DNA of 64,000 nucleotides from Ostrinia nubilalis (GCF_963855985.1 NC_087108.1:10372001-10436000), one strand, 5' to 3'; positions 1 through 13,167 are shown, numbered from the stretch's first letter. Notes: generated by a model from the letters alone, not told the origin. Numbers and translations: made by a program.

Positions 1-24
1 AGACCCCCTGACCGCTCGCTTTTT

Positions 25-400
25 AAGGTTCCGTAGTCCTGACAAGGAACCCTTAAAGTTTCGATAAGTCTGTCTGTCCGTCCGAGGTTTTGCTTGGAAA
101 CTGTTAGCACTAGAAAGCTGTAATTTTGTGGAGATATGTATAATTAATATTAATCACGCCGACAAAACGGTAAAATAAAATTTTGAAAAATATATTTTTT
201 TATTGTAGCTCCCATACATGTAAAGTACCAACGAGTGGGGTAACGTTATATAGGTCCTTTAAAATGTCTTAGGGGTTTCTAATTTAGGGATCTGTTTGCA
301 AATTATTAAAGTTAAAAGTGCCATCTTTTGTTCGAGTTGGACGTAATTTATTGCTACTGAAACAACTACGGTACGCACGCACTTGGCCAATTTTTATTTT
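25..400. repeat. Dispersed repeat fragment
   Basis: AAGGTTCCGTAGTCCTGACA...CTGTCTGTCCGTCCGAGG belongs to a moderately repeated lepidopteran family. A related inverted segment (CGGAACCTTTTGTGCG, CTTGGCCGGTTTTA) lies near 29910-29955. Nothing else is recognised in 1-773. Confidence 0.4.
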
Positions 401-1048
401 TTCATTAATTTCTCGTATAATGTTACAAAGATGATGTCGTAGGAACCGAATAATTTCAATCTATACAACATTAATGCATTTGCATAATTAGATTTCGGAC
501 AAATCTATAACTTTATAACTTTACTGATTTTATTATTGAGGTAGATTTTAGGCCCTTTTCGACCCCCCAGGTCGAAAAACACTGATCTAAGGCATAACTT
601 AATAAAAGATTCATAAATAAATTGACCACAGTTAAGAACTTTTCAGTCTGAACTGAAGCATTTTAGTGAGAATCGAGATTTAAACCTCGATTCTAAATAT
701 TACAAACAATCACAATCATGACCAATTTCGTTCGTTCAATGCATGTCACTTTAGTCTGATTCTTAGCTAGTTATAGGCCAGTAGAATTAGATTTTAAATC
801 GGAAATAATTCCTATAAAAGATTTTATTACTTTAATGGCTTCATTGGTTGCCCATTAAGACTCTCCTAGGTTTTCGACTTCGATCATTTTCTACTTTGTC
901 CAAACTTACTTACTTTTTGTCCAAAACATATAAAGGTCTTATATAATGCAGGATTAAGTGCCCTTCAACCGTCATGAAGACCACTTTTCGATAGGGTAAG
1001 TCCTTTACGCGGTATAACCGGAAAACCGAAAAAACGCTTCTTTCGGGG

Positions 1049-4000
1049 CAGTGCCGTAACTAGCCTTTTATGCGCCCGGTGCGAGCTTTCAAAACTGCGC
1101 CCTTGAAAAATGCTCTTGTCAGAAATTACCAGAAATATAAAAAAATTAGTGTCCGACCGAATATGGATTTTCAGCCGAAAACGAAAACGAAGCTTCGGCT
1201 GCAGTCTCATTTTCGGCCGAAAACGAAAACGAAAACGAAAATGACCTTCAACTCTCAAATTTCAATCTGAAATTATGTAAAAACTTTGAAAACCGTTAAT
1301 GTTTTGACCAAAAACATAATGACGTTTTACAGTTGATTTTGATAAGGATTGATTAAAGAAAACCGGCATTAATAAGACACAAAAAAATTAATTATGAATT
1401 CTTAGTAGAATATTATTTCCGGTGTATATTGAAATATTCGGAAGTGAAGAAGAAATAAAGCACCCTTTATCCAGTGGGAATTTTTCAACTTCAAAAATGT
1501 ATTCAACAAATAAATTAATGATTTTTTATTATTTATTACTAATGCAAACTGAAGTTTAACAATGCGGATTTAATTTTTTATAGGCAATGTCTTTTAAATG
1601 ATGCCCGTTTTACTATAGGCACTCTCACAGCCGGACCCTTACATTCGCAACTATGCGAGAGCAAATCGCGTTAATAATTTTCCTGCAACTTCACGGCGGA
1701 TATTTTCTTTCAGAACCTGAATTATTAAGGATTGTTTGCTGTAAACTTTTACTTACTGATCATTTATTTGAAAAAAAAAATAGTCCTCAGTGTCTCCATC
1801 GAGGTACTCTCCGTGTGTGGTGAGACACCTTTTTGCTGAAATAGAGTTACGTAGTTGACCGGGATTCAGTTGCAGTTGTGGTATCAGACATTCATTGATC
1901 ATTCGACAATACATTTCAAATACTCTAATAATGCTCAACTGCGAACGCTCTGTAGGCTCCCGACCAGTGACTCATGACGTATTTCAAATCCGCATTAGAC
2001 TCTATTTTGAAATGGTTTTATTTGTATTCAATTTTGAACTTGGAAAATTCTCGCTGGACACCCTTTACAACGTAACCTCACTTCAACGTTATTAAAAGTT
2101 TTTTTCTAAAACTGACAGTTTAGCTGGAAAAAAATATTTTCCATCCCAATAGTACGCCGGCTGCGCTCGATTCGGATGATTCGGATATAATGACGTCACG
2201 CGGCCCTGCGTACGTTGACTTTTAGCGGCAAAAACGGCCTATGTTTATTACTTAATATTTTATCTTCGTAAGTAATGGTCCGATTTGGATAATTCAAAAA
2301 GATATACATATCTTTCTTATGTCTTAAAGATTAACTAGTTTTATTGAATTTTCTACAACAGTACCTACTGATCCTCATTGATCATCAATCATTTACCTAA
2401 ATTCGAAATTTTGACCATTCCATGAAGACCGAAAAGTGACCGGTCGTATAAAAACGTGTTTCATGGATTTGCGTTTCACTATCGAAAAACATTGGCTAAA
2501 ACTCATTTTTTATAACAAATAATAAATCAAATTCATGTTTAAATGCAGTTTATGACATAATTTTTAAATTGTCACTATTAATATTTTACTGTATAACCTG
2601 TAACCCTTTCAGCCCAGCCGAACACAATTGTGACGTTAGTTTAAAGAAAAATTTTGGCGGTATTTTAAGACGTAAGTGATCGGGCCCACAGCCGCACAAT
2701 TGTGACGGATATGCTCTATCTATTGGTGTGAGTAAGATAGCCAGCAAGCGCCGCGAAATTCAAATTAAAACGGGTTCATTTTGCCGTTGTTGTTGTTTAG
2801 GGTATCGCTGCGTGTGAGTGATTCTAATTACATTAAAATTATGCCATTGCTATGTTATTATTGTGATTTATAGTTAATTATGAACTGTTTTACGTAACAG
2901 TGAATAAATTTGTTTATATTTTTGGTTAATTCTCAAGAAAAAGTGTCACAGAAGTATAAAGTCACAATTGTATCACTGCGGGCCCAACTACATACTACAT
3001 TGCAATGGCTAGAGAATTTTTTTTCCTTAATTACGATACAATTGGGGAGTTACTGGAACAGTAAGATATGGAAGATGTTCATGGGGCATGTGTGCAAGAT
3101 TAAAAGATTCTTACTCCTCCAAGAATGATGCTCCACTCTCATCTTTGAATGCAACCCCCAATCAAAATGACGGCAAATGGATAAAAAAAAAGATTTCGTG
3201 GCAAGACTACTAGTCAAGCTCAAGATAATTAAAGTAATGAACAGCCCAAATCATTAGCGGAGTACTTAGAAATTTATTTTAATGCCGATCTGTTTGTAAT
3301 GTTTGCTAACGCTGCTGAGCAATATTAAATGGCCGAAAAAGGCCAGCAAATGAAATCGCAATGTAGATCTAATGAAATCAAAATAATCTTTGGGGTTCAT
3401 GGGACTATGAATTGCATTAAATGCCCTCCAATCAAATTATTTTGTATAGTAACTTTGAATGAGTTGGGCCCACGATGATACAATTGTACGCCCCCTGAAA
3501 AATCATGAAAACAACATAGTACCACTGAAAATGTTCAATTTTCATTTTATCTGATCCCCAAAGATAATGAATATCGAGTTTTTTTATTACTACCTTGTTT
3601 AGTTTCGTCATGGGTCTGAAAGGGGTAAAAGTTAATTCTACAATTTCTGAAAAATCACCTAAAAGTAACCTTTTCATTAGTGTAACCTAAAAGTAACCAA
3701 TGCAGTTCAAAAGTAACCTAAAAGGTTACAAAAGTAACCTTCTGGCAACACTGCGGCTATCTGAATGCGTGATTCTCGATGTATCGGGGAATCCCCGAAC
3801 ATTGGGTGGGACGGCGCGGCAGAATGGAACGTTTGTGAATCGTTTAGTTTTGTAAGTCATCCTTTTCACTCTTGTCGAACGATAAATTTTCTATCTATCT
3901 CTCGCACGCTAGTGCGTCAGTAACGCCGCACGTAGTTAATGAATAAAATCAAAGATAAAGGGAGGACCAATGAATGTGGCTGACAGCAATGACAGCGTAA

Positions 4001-4767
4001 CGTGAACTATATGTACATCTCCTCAGCTAGATTGACAGATTTGCTTAGAACTTCTAAGTTAGAAGTGGCGCCCTCCAAATGAATATAGACAGAAATTGTC
4101 TCATAGTTACGGTATAGGTACTTTTGTTTGTGTATGTAATATTGCGAGCAAGACAAGGTGGATTTATATTTATCTGATGTGTTGTGACGTGACGCGTCAG
4201 AACTGTATCGGTTCCATACATAAGCCATCACAACACAACACGTTACGCACTAGTGTGAACGTTACCATCCTACTTATATTATAAACGCGAAAGTTTGTAT
4301 GGATGATGGATGGATGTTTGTTACTCTTTCACGCAAAAATTACTGAATGGATTTTAATGAAACTTTACAATAATATAGCTTATATACATCAGAATAACAC
4401 ATAGGCTACAATTTATAAACATATTGTTCGAAATACTAATCCTGCGCAGACGAAGTCGCGGGCACCAGCTAGTACTAAATGTATGAAACCGATACCGTTC
4501 TGACGCGTCGTCACGTCACGACACATCAAACAAATATAAAACCACCTTTACAAGTGTTGTTGTTTCAAGATCGCTTGAAAAATGCCATATAGATATAGAT
4601 AGTACAGAGGGCGCGTCTACACCATATTCGCAATAAAACAAAATGTAGGTACCTACTAACTACCATGCATGAAACAAAAATAGATACTGGTCGGGTCATT
4701 TCTGCGCCCCTCCAGGGTCTGCGCCCTGTGCCTGGGCACCGCTGGCACCGCCCTAGTTACGGCACTG
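1049..4767. mobile_element. 3.7 kb hAT-like element with 8 bp target duplication
   Basis: Ends are CAGTGCCGTAACTAG and CTAGTTACGGCACTG, flanked by direct repeats TTTCGGGG (1041-1048 and 4768-4775). An 8 bp target duplication with CAGTG ends is typical of hAT. No intact transposase is visible. The interior holds a Helitron (4268-4472) and a possible transposase scrap near 3165-3450. Confidence 0.8.
4268..4472 (+). mobile_element. Short Helitron (205 bp)
   Basis: Starts TCCTACTTATATTATAAACG and ends GGCACCAGCTAG, with A at 4267 and T at 4473, the exact Helitron insertion pattern. Part of it is carried along in the deletion derivative at 5192-5318. Confidence 0.75.
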
Positions 4768-4850
4768 TTTCGGGGGCCCCCACCACATAAGCGCAACTCC
4801 GTCGAAGTCGAAAACCTAGGAAAGTCTTAATGGGCAACCAATGAAGCCAA

Positions 4851-5612
4851 CAGTGCCGTAACTAGCCTTTTATGCGCCCGGTGCGAGCTTTCAAAACTGC
4901 GCCCTTGAAAAATGCTCTTGTCAGAAATTACCAGAAATAAAAAAATGTAACCTTTTTGAATAAAAAGTAACCTTCTACGGGGGGGGGGGGGTGCGGAGCG
5001 ATTGTTTAACGTTGTTCATGGATGGAAAATGAATACAATTGATTTACCTAAATTCGAAATTTTGAGCATCGAAAAACATTGGCTAAAACTCATTTTTTAT
5101 AACAAATAATAAATCAAATTCAGGCAACACTGCGGCTATCTGAATGCGTGATTCTCGATGTATCGGGGAATCCCCGAACATTGGGTGGGACTACTGAATG
5201 GATTTTAATGAAACTTTACAATAATATAGCTTATACATCAGAATAACACATAGGCTACAATTTATAAACATATTGTTCGAAATACTAATCCTGCGCAGAC
5301 GAAGTCGCGGGCACCAGCTAGTACTAAATGTATGAAACCGATACCGTTCTGACACGTCGTCACGTCACGACACATCAGACAAATATAAAACCACCTTTAC
5401 AAGTGTTGTTGTTTCAAGATCGCTTGAAAAATGCCATATAGATATAGATAGTACAGAGGGCGCGTCTACACCATATTCGCAATAAAACAAAATGTACATA
5501 CTAACTACCATGCATGAAACAAAACTAGATACTGGTCTGGTCATTTCTGCGCCCCTCCAGGGTCTGCGCCCTGTGCCTGGGCACCGCTGGCACCGCCCTA
5601 GTTACGGCACTG
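4851..5612. mobile_element. 762 bp internally deleted derivative of the hAT-like element
   Basis: Same ends as the 3.7 kb element, flanked by GAAGCCAA (4843-4850 and 5613-5620). Its interior is a patchwork of pieces found in order in the larger one (from about 2390, 2485, 3743 and 4342), so it arose by several internal deletions. Confidence 0.8.
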
Positions 5613-5794
5613 GAAGCCAATAAAGCAATAAAATCTTTTATAGGAATTATTTCCGATTTAATTCATTTTTGTGTTTAATTCTACTGGCCTATTGTTCCAT
5701 TTTCTTGTTCTAGTGATAGTACCTATCAAGTAGAGTATTTTGTAATGTATCATGTTACTTATTTTATCATATCTAACTACATCTGTTCTTTCAG

Positions 5795-8700
5795 ACTTCC
5801 ATCAGATCCACTTCAAGCCTGGCTGTCATTTTGGAAACCCAAATCGATGAGAACTTCAATTTCGGGATGTCCCACCTGTTCGGGGATCGGAGCTACATAA
5901 CTGTTAATTTCTCGTCAATGTTTACGCATAACATTTTTGATAATATGAAAGTAAGTAGACAGATTTGTATGTGGCACAACTTTTACTCATATAAGTTTTG
6001 GCTAGTTACAGCTTACAGCCATTGAGTTATAATGTACTACGTAGTAGGTACTTCAATGGTTACAGCAGTAGTGCTTCTATTAGGTATTATGTGATTACAG
6101 CTTCTTAGGCTATACATTTTGTCGCAATACAACATGGTGATGCCATATGTTTAAAAAAACTCGATGTAGGTACTGTAAATTGTCTGCCTACTTACACAAT
6201 AGCCAGTGTCAAGAAATTTTATATTTCCTTAGTAATAAATAAGTGTTTTAAACCAGAATTATTACATCGCCATCAAGTCTAATGGTAGAGCCTTTGAAAC
6301 TTCTTGTACAGAAACTCCAGTTACTCGTGAGTGAGGGTATCTCGCGAGGGTACGTGCGTCCGCTGACGCGCGTGTCCTACCCTCCACACGAGGCGGCGCG
6401 TGCGTTGCGTTTGCTGGAAGCGAGCGGTCACCGCGGACGCGTGCTTCTGCGACTTGCTGATACCACGCCGACTGCGCATCCTAGGTAATTAAAAGTAATT
6501 TAGCACAACAAATTACTTGACGGCACAACATCTTACAGTGAATTTTGGCCTCCAACAATATCGGCCAGTTATTGACGTGGAGATGTCTCCCCAAGGGTAC
6601 ATGGCACGGCCAACCGGTCACCGGCCACTTGATCATCCCAAGTACGGCTACTGCAAGGCTATGTCTGGCCAGCGTGAGGAGCTTTGGCTAAATCTTCTTC
6701 CGGTAACTCTGGTAAATTCAGGGTCGTGCTCGTGCTTCTGCTGTGGAGACTTAATGACATATAGAAGAGTTTGCTGGTGTTGACCATACATTCCTCTCTT
6801 TGGGAGTGGATGGTGGCGTCGTGAAAGTTATCAAATAATATTCTCTCTTTTCAGAATTACCTGTTCACCAGATAAATCCCATCTGGTATTTTGCGATGAC
6901 GAGTATCATGGTCTGCAACTAGCTCAAAGACTCATTGAGCGTGGAGCCAAGAAAATAGTCCTACATCTTCCGACAGCTCCTACTTCTATTGTTTTAACGA
7001 AACAGTAAGTCAACCAATCAATCGTTAAGATAAACTCCTTTGGGTTTATTTTCTATCAATTATTATGTATGTTAATCAATTTTAGTATTAAATTGCTTTT
7101 TATGTGCTGTGTATAAGCAAGCCTACGGGGACTAGTCCCATTAATATAGCAAGAGAAATGTTTGCCTTGGAGTAATTGGTGAATCATGGTTTTAATCACT
7201 TTGTAGATTCTGGGAAAAGAAAAACATTGATGTGCAGACTTCAACAGTGGCTTTGAACGGAATTTCAAACATTCATACCTTGTTGAAAGACTGTGTGAGC
7301 AAAGGCCCAATAGAAGGTATTTACTTCGTAGCTACAACAGAGAAGAAAAGTAATCAAGAAATCTTGAGTGCGTTGGATGTTTTATCTAGGAAGATATGTT
7401 TGTCTTTAAAGTGAGTATGTTCATTGCTCTTCTCAGCATCTTCAAATCTTGAATTTTGAATGTTTTTATCAATCACACAATTAAATCTATTCTTGAGACT
7501 GGATTTAAACTTGAGTATCGTTTCAATACGGGCTGCAGGTATGTAATAAGATCGCTTTCAAATATTTTTGCAGATACTTTGCCATTGTGAGTATCGACAA
7601 AGAGTTCGGGAATCGAACCTGTATTTCGAGGGAGCAAGCCCGTTTACCAGCTACTAAAATTTCACTACCAAAAATAAACAGGGTAAGTTTTATTACCTTT
7701 TGACGTTATCCTTCTCCAACTCCGACAACTTAAAAATAATTTTTCAAAACAAGTTTTGATCTGATAGCTAAAGATGATGATGTTAATGGTGATGGGGATG
7801 ATGATGATGATACCGCTTTCAACTTTTCGCAGTTGAATGCCTCAGATGAGTCTGAGATGGCAGTTTCCTGGAGCAGCGCACTGGATGCTTTGGAAAACGC
7901 AGTGAGGTCACCCATAACCGTTGTTCAAGCGCATCTTAGATGTGACGAAAAACTAGGGCTATTGCAAAAGATAGTCGCTACAGCTGGTAAGCATAGTTGT
8001 CAGCTAACTGTACTACCGCTAGTACCTAATATTATGTAATTTGAAAACAGATTTCGATATCAAATCCAACTTACCTTGATTCTAGAATAATGAGAAAACT
8101 ACTGTAGATATTAGAGTTGAATTAATATCCTTGTATGTTTATTCAGATATAAAAATTAAAAGGGATGTAGAAGACACTACAATTCTAAGAGACATTGGTG
8201 TGGGCCAAGAAAAGGCGATGAACGTTGCTGCTCTATTCAAGGATGAATACCACACGTGCTTGTCCGCAGACGACATCCCTCTGCTAAGCATGAAACAGTA
8301 AGTAGATGGCCTATCAATTCATCATGAATAATTATGATTAGATAGCTAACTCCACAATAAATAATTTCAAGGCGAAACTTTTGTGAAAAAAATACTAAAT
8401 TTTCTGAATAATCTCAATTTTTGAAATTGAAAGAAGAAAGAAAGAAAAAATGTTTATTCAGTATCATCGACAAATACAATACACTTACATAAAAATGCAT
8501 AAAAATGCTCATCACAACTAATATTCATCCATCCATCCTTCATCCATCATAATAATATTATGGTTGAAAAGATGATGAGAGCTCATGAGAATTTTATTAT
8601 AATAAAGTAACTCATTGATGAATAATATATTACCAGAGTAAATACAAATGAGTAGGTCATCTTCATAGAAACGCACCGAGCGCGGTTAGTATGTGAGCGC

Positions 8701-11700
8701 GCCAATAATACGTATGCGGCGCGCACGCACATAACTACTGACAAAATTCGGCGCACCTCACCGCTAAATTGCGCCGCATACGTGTTGGCGCGCTCACATA
8801 CAAACCGTGCCCGTGCGTTCCTATGAAGATGACCTACTTACTCATTCGCACACCTAGATCTAAACTGAGACAACTCAAAAATTGTCAATTTTGACTTATG
8901 CTTATATTCAAATACTCGGTTATCATACGCATCTTTCCAACATAACAGGTTTAATAAAGCCTTGATCCATTTGCCGCTAGATGGCGTTAACTTACTTTTG
9001 TTGAATCAACGCTTGTCAACCCCTTCCACCTAAACAAGCGTTTTGTCAGTTGACCTTCGTTAGTATCAGAGAGTGCACGTATTAAAATAAACGAAAACGC
9101 GGATATTTAGATTTGTTACAGTTAAGCAGAATATATATAATGAGTTAATTTGAGTAGTAACAGTATTGATGAGTTGTTCTGCAATAGTCAACCAGAACAT
9201 TATGACTTGTTCCAGTTTTTTTTGATAAAATAACTTATATTTTGTTACTATTTTGAGTTGAGTGTGTTTTGATGAATCAACTTGTGAATTTCTAGTTGGC
9301 GTAGTTTTGTTAGAACAAATTTCATTTCAATGTTATTCTATACAAAACGTGTAGTTTTGCACGTTTCACCTAAAATCAGGTACAGTATGATAATCCCTGT
9401 TTCTAAATAGTATTGTTTTAATTTAAACTATCTCCTATTTTGTTTGAGAAGTGTGTTTTGAGTTAACTTACTTTTGTTGGATAAGTAAAATTTACAGTGG
9501 ATATTATTTTTATTTTCCGAAAAAAATGATGCTGGGTCGTTTTCTTGTAAATATTTTAAGAGAACAATGTAAAGATAATTAAAAAGGCAATGTACAGACG
9601 ACGGAACTTCAAGTTAAACGCTGTAGTAACTTATTTAGTTGTAATACAAGTGTATAGTCTGATATGCTGTTGTCTGCACAAGAGATAAAACCTTCTTTAT
9701 AATGTAGAAATATAAAATAATGTAGAAAAAAGGTCTATAATAAGTAAATAAATAATAAATAACCATATCGATCGGCTGATGCTAAGAAAAAGTGACTGAA
9801 GAAACTCAAACACCTATCATGTCCACCATGTCATAAAATCTTCATTTATATCTCTTTGCTGATCCAGATCGTGTTCAAAAAGAACTGCTTTCACAAACAA
9901 TTCCTAAATTGATGATTTAGGATATCGAAACAATCAAAGAAAACCACTTTAATAGTGCAGGAAGAGGACTCAGCCATATCTTCAAATTTTGAAATACAGA
10001 GGACCAAAGAACGTGGAAGAGATGACATTTGAAAAGTTTTATGACACTAAAATCTTGCAAAAAATGTGGGGAACTAATTTGGTTTTAGACGAAAATCAGA
10101 ATCAAGTTAAATGACACGATATAAAAATTTTAAGAGTGGAAAAGGAGAACTCAAATCTCAAAATGTCCAAACAAAACTGATTCAAGTCTAAATATAGTTT
10201 ATTATTTGTACAAAGTCATTCTCCTAAAATGTAACAACTAAAAAAACTGCGATTAAAGGTAAAAGGGATAGATTTTTTGACCCACTTTATATACAGGGTC
10301 ATTTCACAGCCTATCAATAATCTAAAATAAAACTGAGTTTCATAACTTCCCTAACAAAAAATGTAGCAATACGTTTTTTTCGCCTCCTGAAAAATGCCCT
10401 TTTTTGAGTTGTCTCAGTTTAGATCTAGGTGTGCGATTGTATTTACTCTGATATTACTCAATTCAATAAGTAGGTATACTAATAATAACACTGTGACTAT
10501 TTTTTGTAGAATCCAAGAAATTGACCAAAACAGTGGGACAATATTGAAGGAAGTCAAAGGCTTGGACATCTTCTTTACCCATGTGGATACCGATGAGTTA
10601 TCGGCTACCACGGAGATGGTGTTTATGCCCACATTACTCTGTGCTACTATGGTAATCCTCGTCTTTTTTCTTACTTGCTTACCTTCTTCAAGGATTTGCT
10701 TTTTGCTCGTAGTAAAATGAAAGAAGGACGTGAAAAAATTTACTCTCTAAGAAATCTTTAAAAATTTACCTTAGCATCAGGCTAAAGAATATTATGCCCA
10801 TGCACTATTTTATGACTGCTGAACTTACCTACTCTTACTACTTGTACCGTTAATAGGCCAGTAGAATTAGATTTTAAATCGGAAATAATTCCTACAAAAA
10901 ATTTTATTGCTTTAATGGCTTTATTGGTTGCCCATTAAGATTCTCCTAGGTTTTCGACTTCGACGGAGTTGTGCTTAAGTGGTGTGGGGGCCCCCGAAAG
11001 GGGCGTATTTTCGGTTTTCCGGTTATACCGCGTAAAGGACTTACCCTATCGAAAAGTGGTCTTCATGATGGTTGAAGGGCATTTAATCCTGCATTGAATA
11101 AGACCAAAATTATATGTTTTGTACAAACCGTTCTCGTACCTATATTCGACAAAGTAGAAAATGTACGTATAATTAATAACCCTCTCTACGTCCAATAGCT
11201 CGTCACCTGCAGGCTCCCAAGCCTTGTAAAGGGCCGCCTTAACCAGCGTATCCCTGTCAAGGCTCGCGAGTTAGATTCACCTATCCTTGTTCGTCTTAGC
11301 CGATCCTTAACTACAGCTGCTGCACCTCTTCCTTGCACTCTCCTGAACGACTCTTTGTTATCTACTATGGCTGCTGGCTGCTGTCTCTTCCTTGTACTGA
11401 CTTGGAATCCTGCAGGTAACGAGCCATTGGACGTGGAGAGGGTCATTAATTATTAGTACATTTTCTACTTTGTCGAAGATAAGCACGAGAACGGTTAGTC
11501 CAAGATATATGAATTTGGTCTTATTTAATGCAGGATTAAGTGCCCTTCAACCGTCATGAAGACCACTTTTCGATAGGGTAAGTCCTTTACGCGGTATAAC
11601 CGGAAAACCGAAAAATCGCCCCTTTCGAGGGCCCCCACCACTTAAGCACAACTCCGTCGAAGTCGAAAACTTATGAGAGTCTTAATGGGCAACCAATGAA

Positions 11701-13167
11701 GCCATTAAAGCAATAAAATCTTTTGTTGGAATTATTTCCGATTTGATCAATTTTTGTGTTTAATTCTACTGGCCTACTTATAAAAGTTTAAACAAACATT
11801 TTTCTGGTTTGATCTAATAACGATGATGAGACGAGCTCTTGCTTGCTACTAGCTAGATGTCTTCATCATCCAGATAAAACTATTACACTTTTACAGAGAG
11901 ACGATGAGATCGACATGAATGCAACTACGTTGTGCATCGTCCCAGGGTTGGAAGGTCACTGTGAACGCTTCAGGGAACTGTGTGAGAGACTCAAGTTGGC
12001 AGCATTAGTCTTGCAGCCAAGCCTTGACTTTTTGGATGAAAGTATTCAGGAGACAGCTAAGAGATATGCTGAGGTGAGTCCGAGTTTTCGATCACAACTG
12101 TTTGCAAAACTAATTTAAGTACTGCAAGCATCACTAATGATTGGGAATAATAAGTACCTACGGTTATCTAAAAGGGTACATCCGATTCGTCCTAATAATG
12201 TTGAAAATTTTCTCGTTGTTTAGGTAAATTATATTAATACTGCCAGAAAAATATGACTCTTATAGGTGTGCCAATAATGATTTCTCCTCCAGTTGAACCA
12301 AAATACTTTTTGCTTGTTATTTATCACCGATCATTAAAAAAAACGTTTTTTTTTCAGATCCTGCTGAAGAGAATAAATTATAATGTAAATAAGAAGTTTT
12401 ACCTAGTGGGCTATGAGAGTGGAGTCTTGGTGGCATTGGAATTAGCAACAATACTGGAAGGACTTGGTGAGAAAATCAGACATAAACACTTAATTAAATT
12501 GCAATAGTATAAATTATCTTAAAAGCTAGCTTCTCTCGCTCTCACAGGACACTCGTGTATTTTGTGTAACCCTTGGTTAAGCTTATTTCTTTTCACAGGA
12601 TACGATGGCATCGTTTACTGTATTGGAGACGCACCAGAACAATTCAAGATGCTTCTTGAGGCAGAGTTCCAAGGATTTGATGAAGACGGATTAATCCGTC
12701 ACATGTTCGGCTTGATGGGCGGGAAGTGTGGGGTGGCGTTCAGCGAGGGTTCATCGTGGGAGGAGAAGGTGGATGTATGCGTACGAGCGTTATTAGGCCG
12801 TGTGCCGCAGTCAGCGCAATATGTGCGCAGTCAGTTCAACGCAGCGTTGGCACGGCTCATCCAAGCTACTCAGTACACCCCTTGCCTAAAACCTTTGCGC
12901 TCTCGCCTCATCCTCATTCGTCCTAACAGCTTTAAATCCCTCAACCCTGAACCTTTGCAAAAGTACTCCCATCAACCCATAACAGTCCACAACCTGAGTT
13001 CAAGTCTTGCGCATGCGCTGAAGGACCTACGCTGCGCTACCATCATCAACCAACATCTAGATCCAGAAATAAGGGAAGAATTCGAAAAGAAGAATCTTTG
13101 CGAAACATATCTTTTGAATGCGGATAGTTACATGACCATGGAAGATTTTGATGATGAAGGCAAATAA
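5795..13167 (+). CDS. Fatty acid synthase-like protein, 3' part (11 exons, partial)
   Basis: This is the C-terminal 697 residues of a fatty acid synthase-like protein. Exons: 5795-5950, 6312-6484, 6855-7004, 7207-7410, 7574-7682, 7833-7986, 8147-8297, 10510-10651, 11897-12073, 12358-12466, 12599-13167 (TAA). All junctions are GT-AG and phases join without a break. Order: end of the enoyl reductase (FGMS; VRPLTRVSYPP), degenerate ketoreductase, ACP-like segment, thioesterase. Every exon has a counterpart in the minus-strand gene at 28492-53930 with the same intron phases; the ketoreductase exon is about two thirds identical by eye. Catalytic residues are missing: ketoreductase glycine motif replaced by CDDEYHG, ACP DSL by GQE, thioesterase GxSxG by GYESG. 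The open frames and poly(A) signal argue against a pseudogene. No upstream exons occur in 1-5794, so the 5' part lies left of the window or is lost. Function inferred, probably non-synthetic. Confidence 0.85.
8147..8297 (+). other. ACP-like exon lacking the phosphopantetheine serine
   Basis: The exon encodes the helical carrier-protein region of the partial FAS-like gene. Where animal FAS has LGVDSL, this reads IGVGQEKA, so the serine that would carry phosphopantetheine is glutamine. The downstream helix (FKDEY, then LSADDIP) keeps the fold pattern. The minus-strand paralogue has the same GVGQEKA. Confidence 0.75.
8630..10455. mobile_element. 1.8 kb TIR element with a palindrome nested in its left end
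   Basis: The left end (AGAGTAAATACAA, then CACACCTAGATCTAAACTGA at 8849) is inverted at 10400-10452 (TCAGTTTAGATCTAGGTGTG, TTGTATTTACTCT). A roughly 195 bp palindrome (8652-8846, arms AGTAGGTCATCTTCATAG) splits the left end. No transposase seen. It occupies the long intron before the exon at 10510. Confidence 0.65.
10854..11776. mobile_element. 923 bp foldback element, intact
   Basis: TAGGCCAGTAGAATTAGA starts it and TAATTCTACTGGCCTA ends it. Arms pair for roughly 400 bp each, including TTTCGACTTCGACGGAGTTG and, nearer the centre, CCCTCTCTACGTCC / GGACGTGGAGAGGG. No coding function. In the intron before the thioesterase exon at 11897. Confidence 0.8.
11897..13167 (+). other. Thioesterase-like region of the partial FAS-like gene
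   Basis: Exons 11897-12073, 12358-12466 and 12599-13167 encode an alpha/beta hydrolase-like thioesterase. It begins with the conserved FAS-type LCIVPGLEGH strand. The nucleophile elbow reads GYESG, with glutamate where FAS has serine. The C-terminal GDHRT-type histidine is also absent (VHNLSSSLA). Hydrolysis by the usual triad is therefore not expected. The paralogue shares the GYESG elbow. Confidence 0.75.

Larger units (their letters stand above)
774..5691. mobile_element. Foldback element, interrupted by two hAT-type insertions
   Basis: Its left arm (774-1048, starting TAGGCCAGTAGAATTAG) and right arm (4768-4850 plus 5613-5691, ending CTACTGGCCTA) match the uninterrupted copy at 10854-11776. 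The middle was displaced by two nested insertions described separately. Confidence 0.75.

Noticed and set aside
965..1270. Frames rich in FRFRFR or KTKTKT
   Set aside because: Caused by a short ACGAAA-type simple repeat near 1180-1240 in the hAT-like element, not by a gene.
10394..10720. 108-codon open frame as a separate gene
   Set aside because: It is exon 10510-10651 of the FAS-like gene read through transposon and intron sequence on both sides.
5795..13167. The plus-strand FAS-like copy as a dead 3' fragment
   Set aside because: All 11 exons are open, splice sites are consensus and phases match the complete paralogue; the missing 5' part is more simply outside the window. Not proven.
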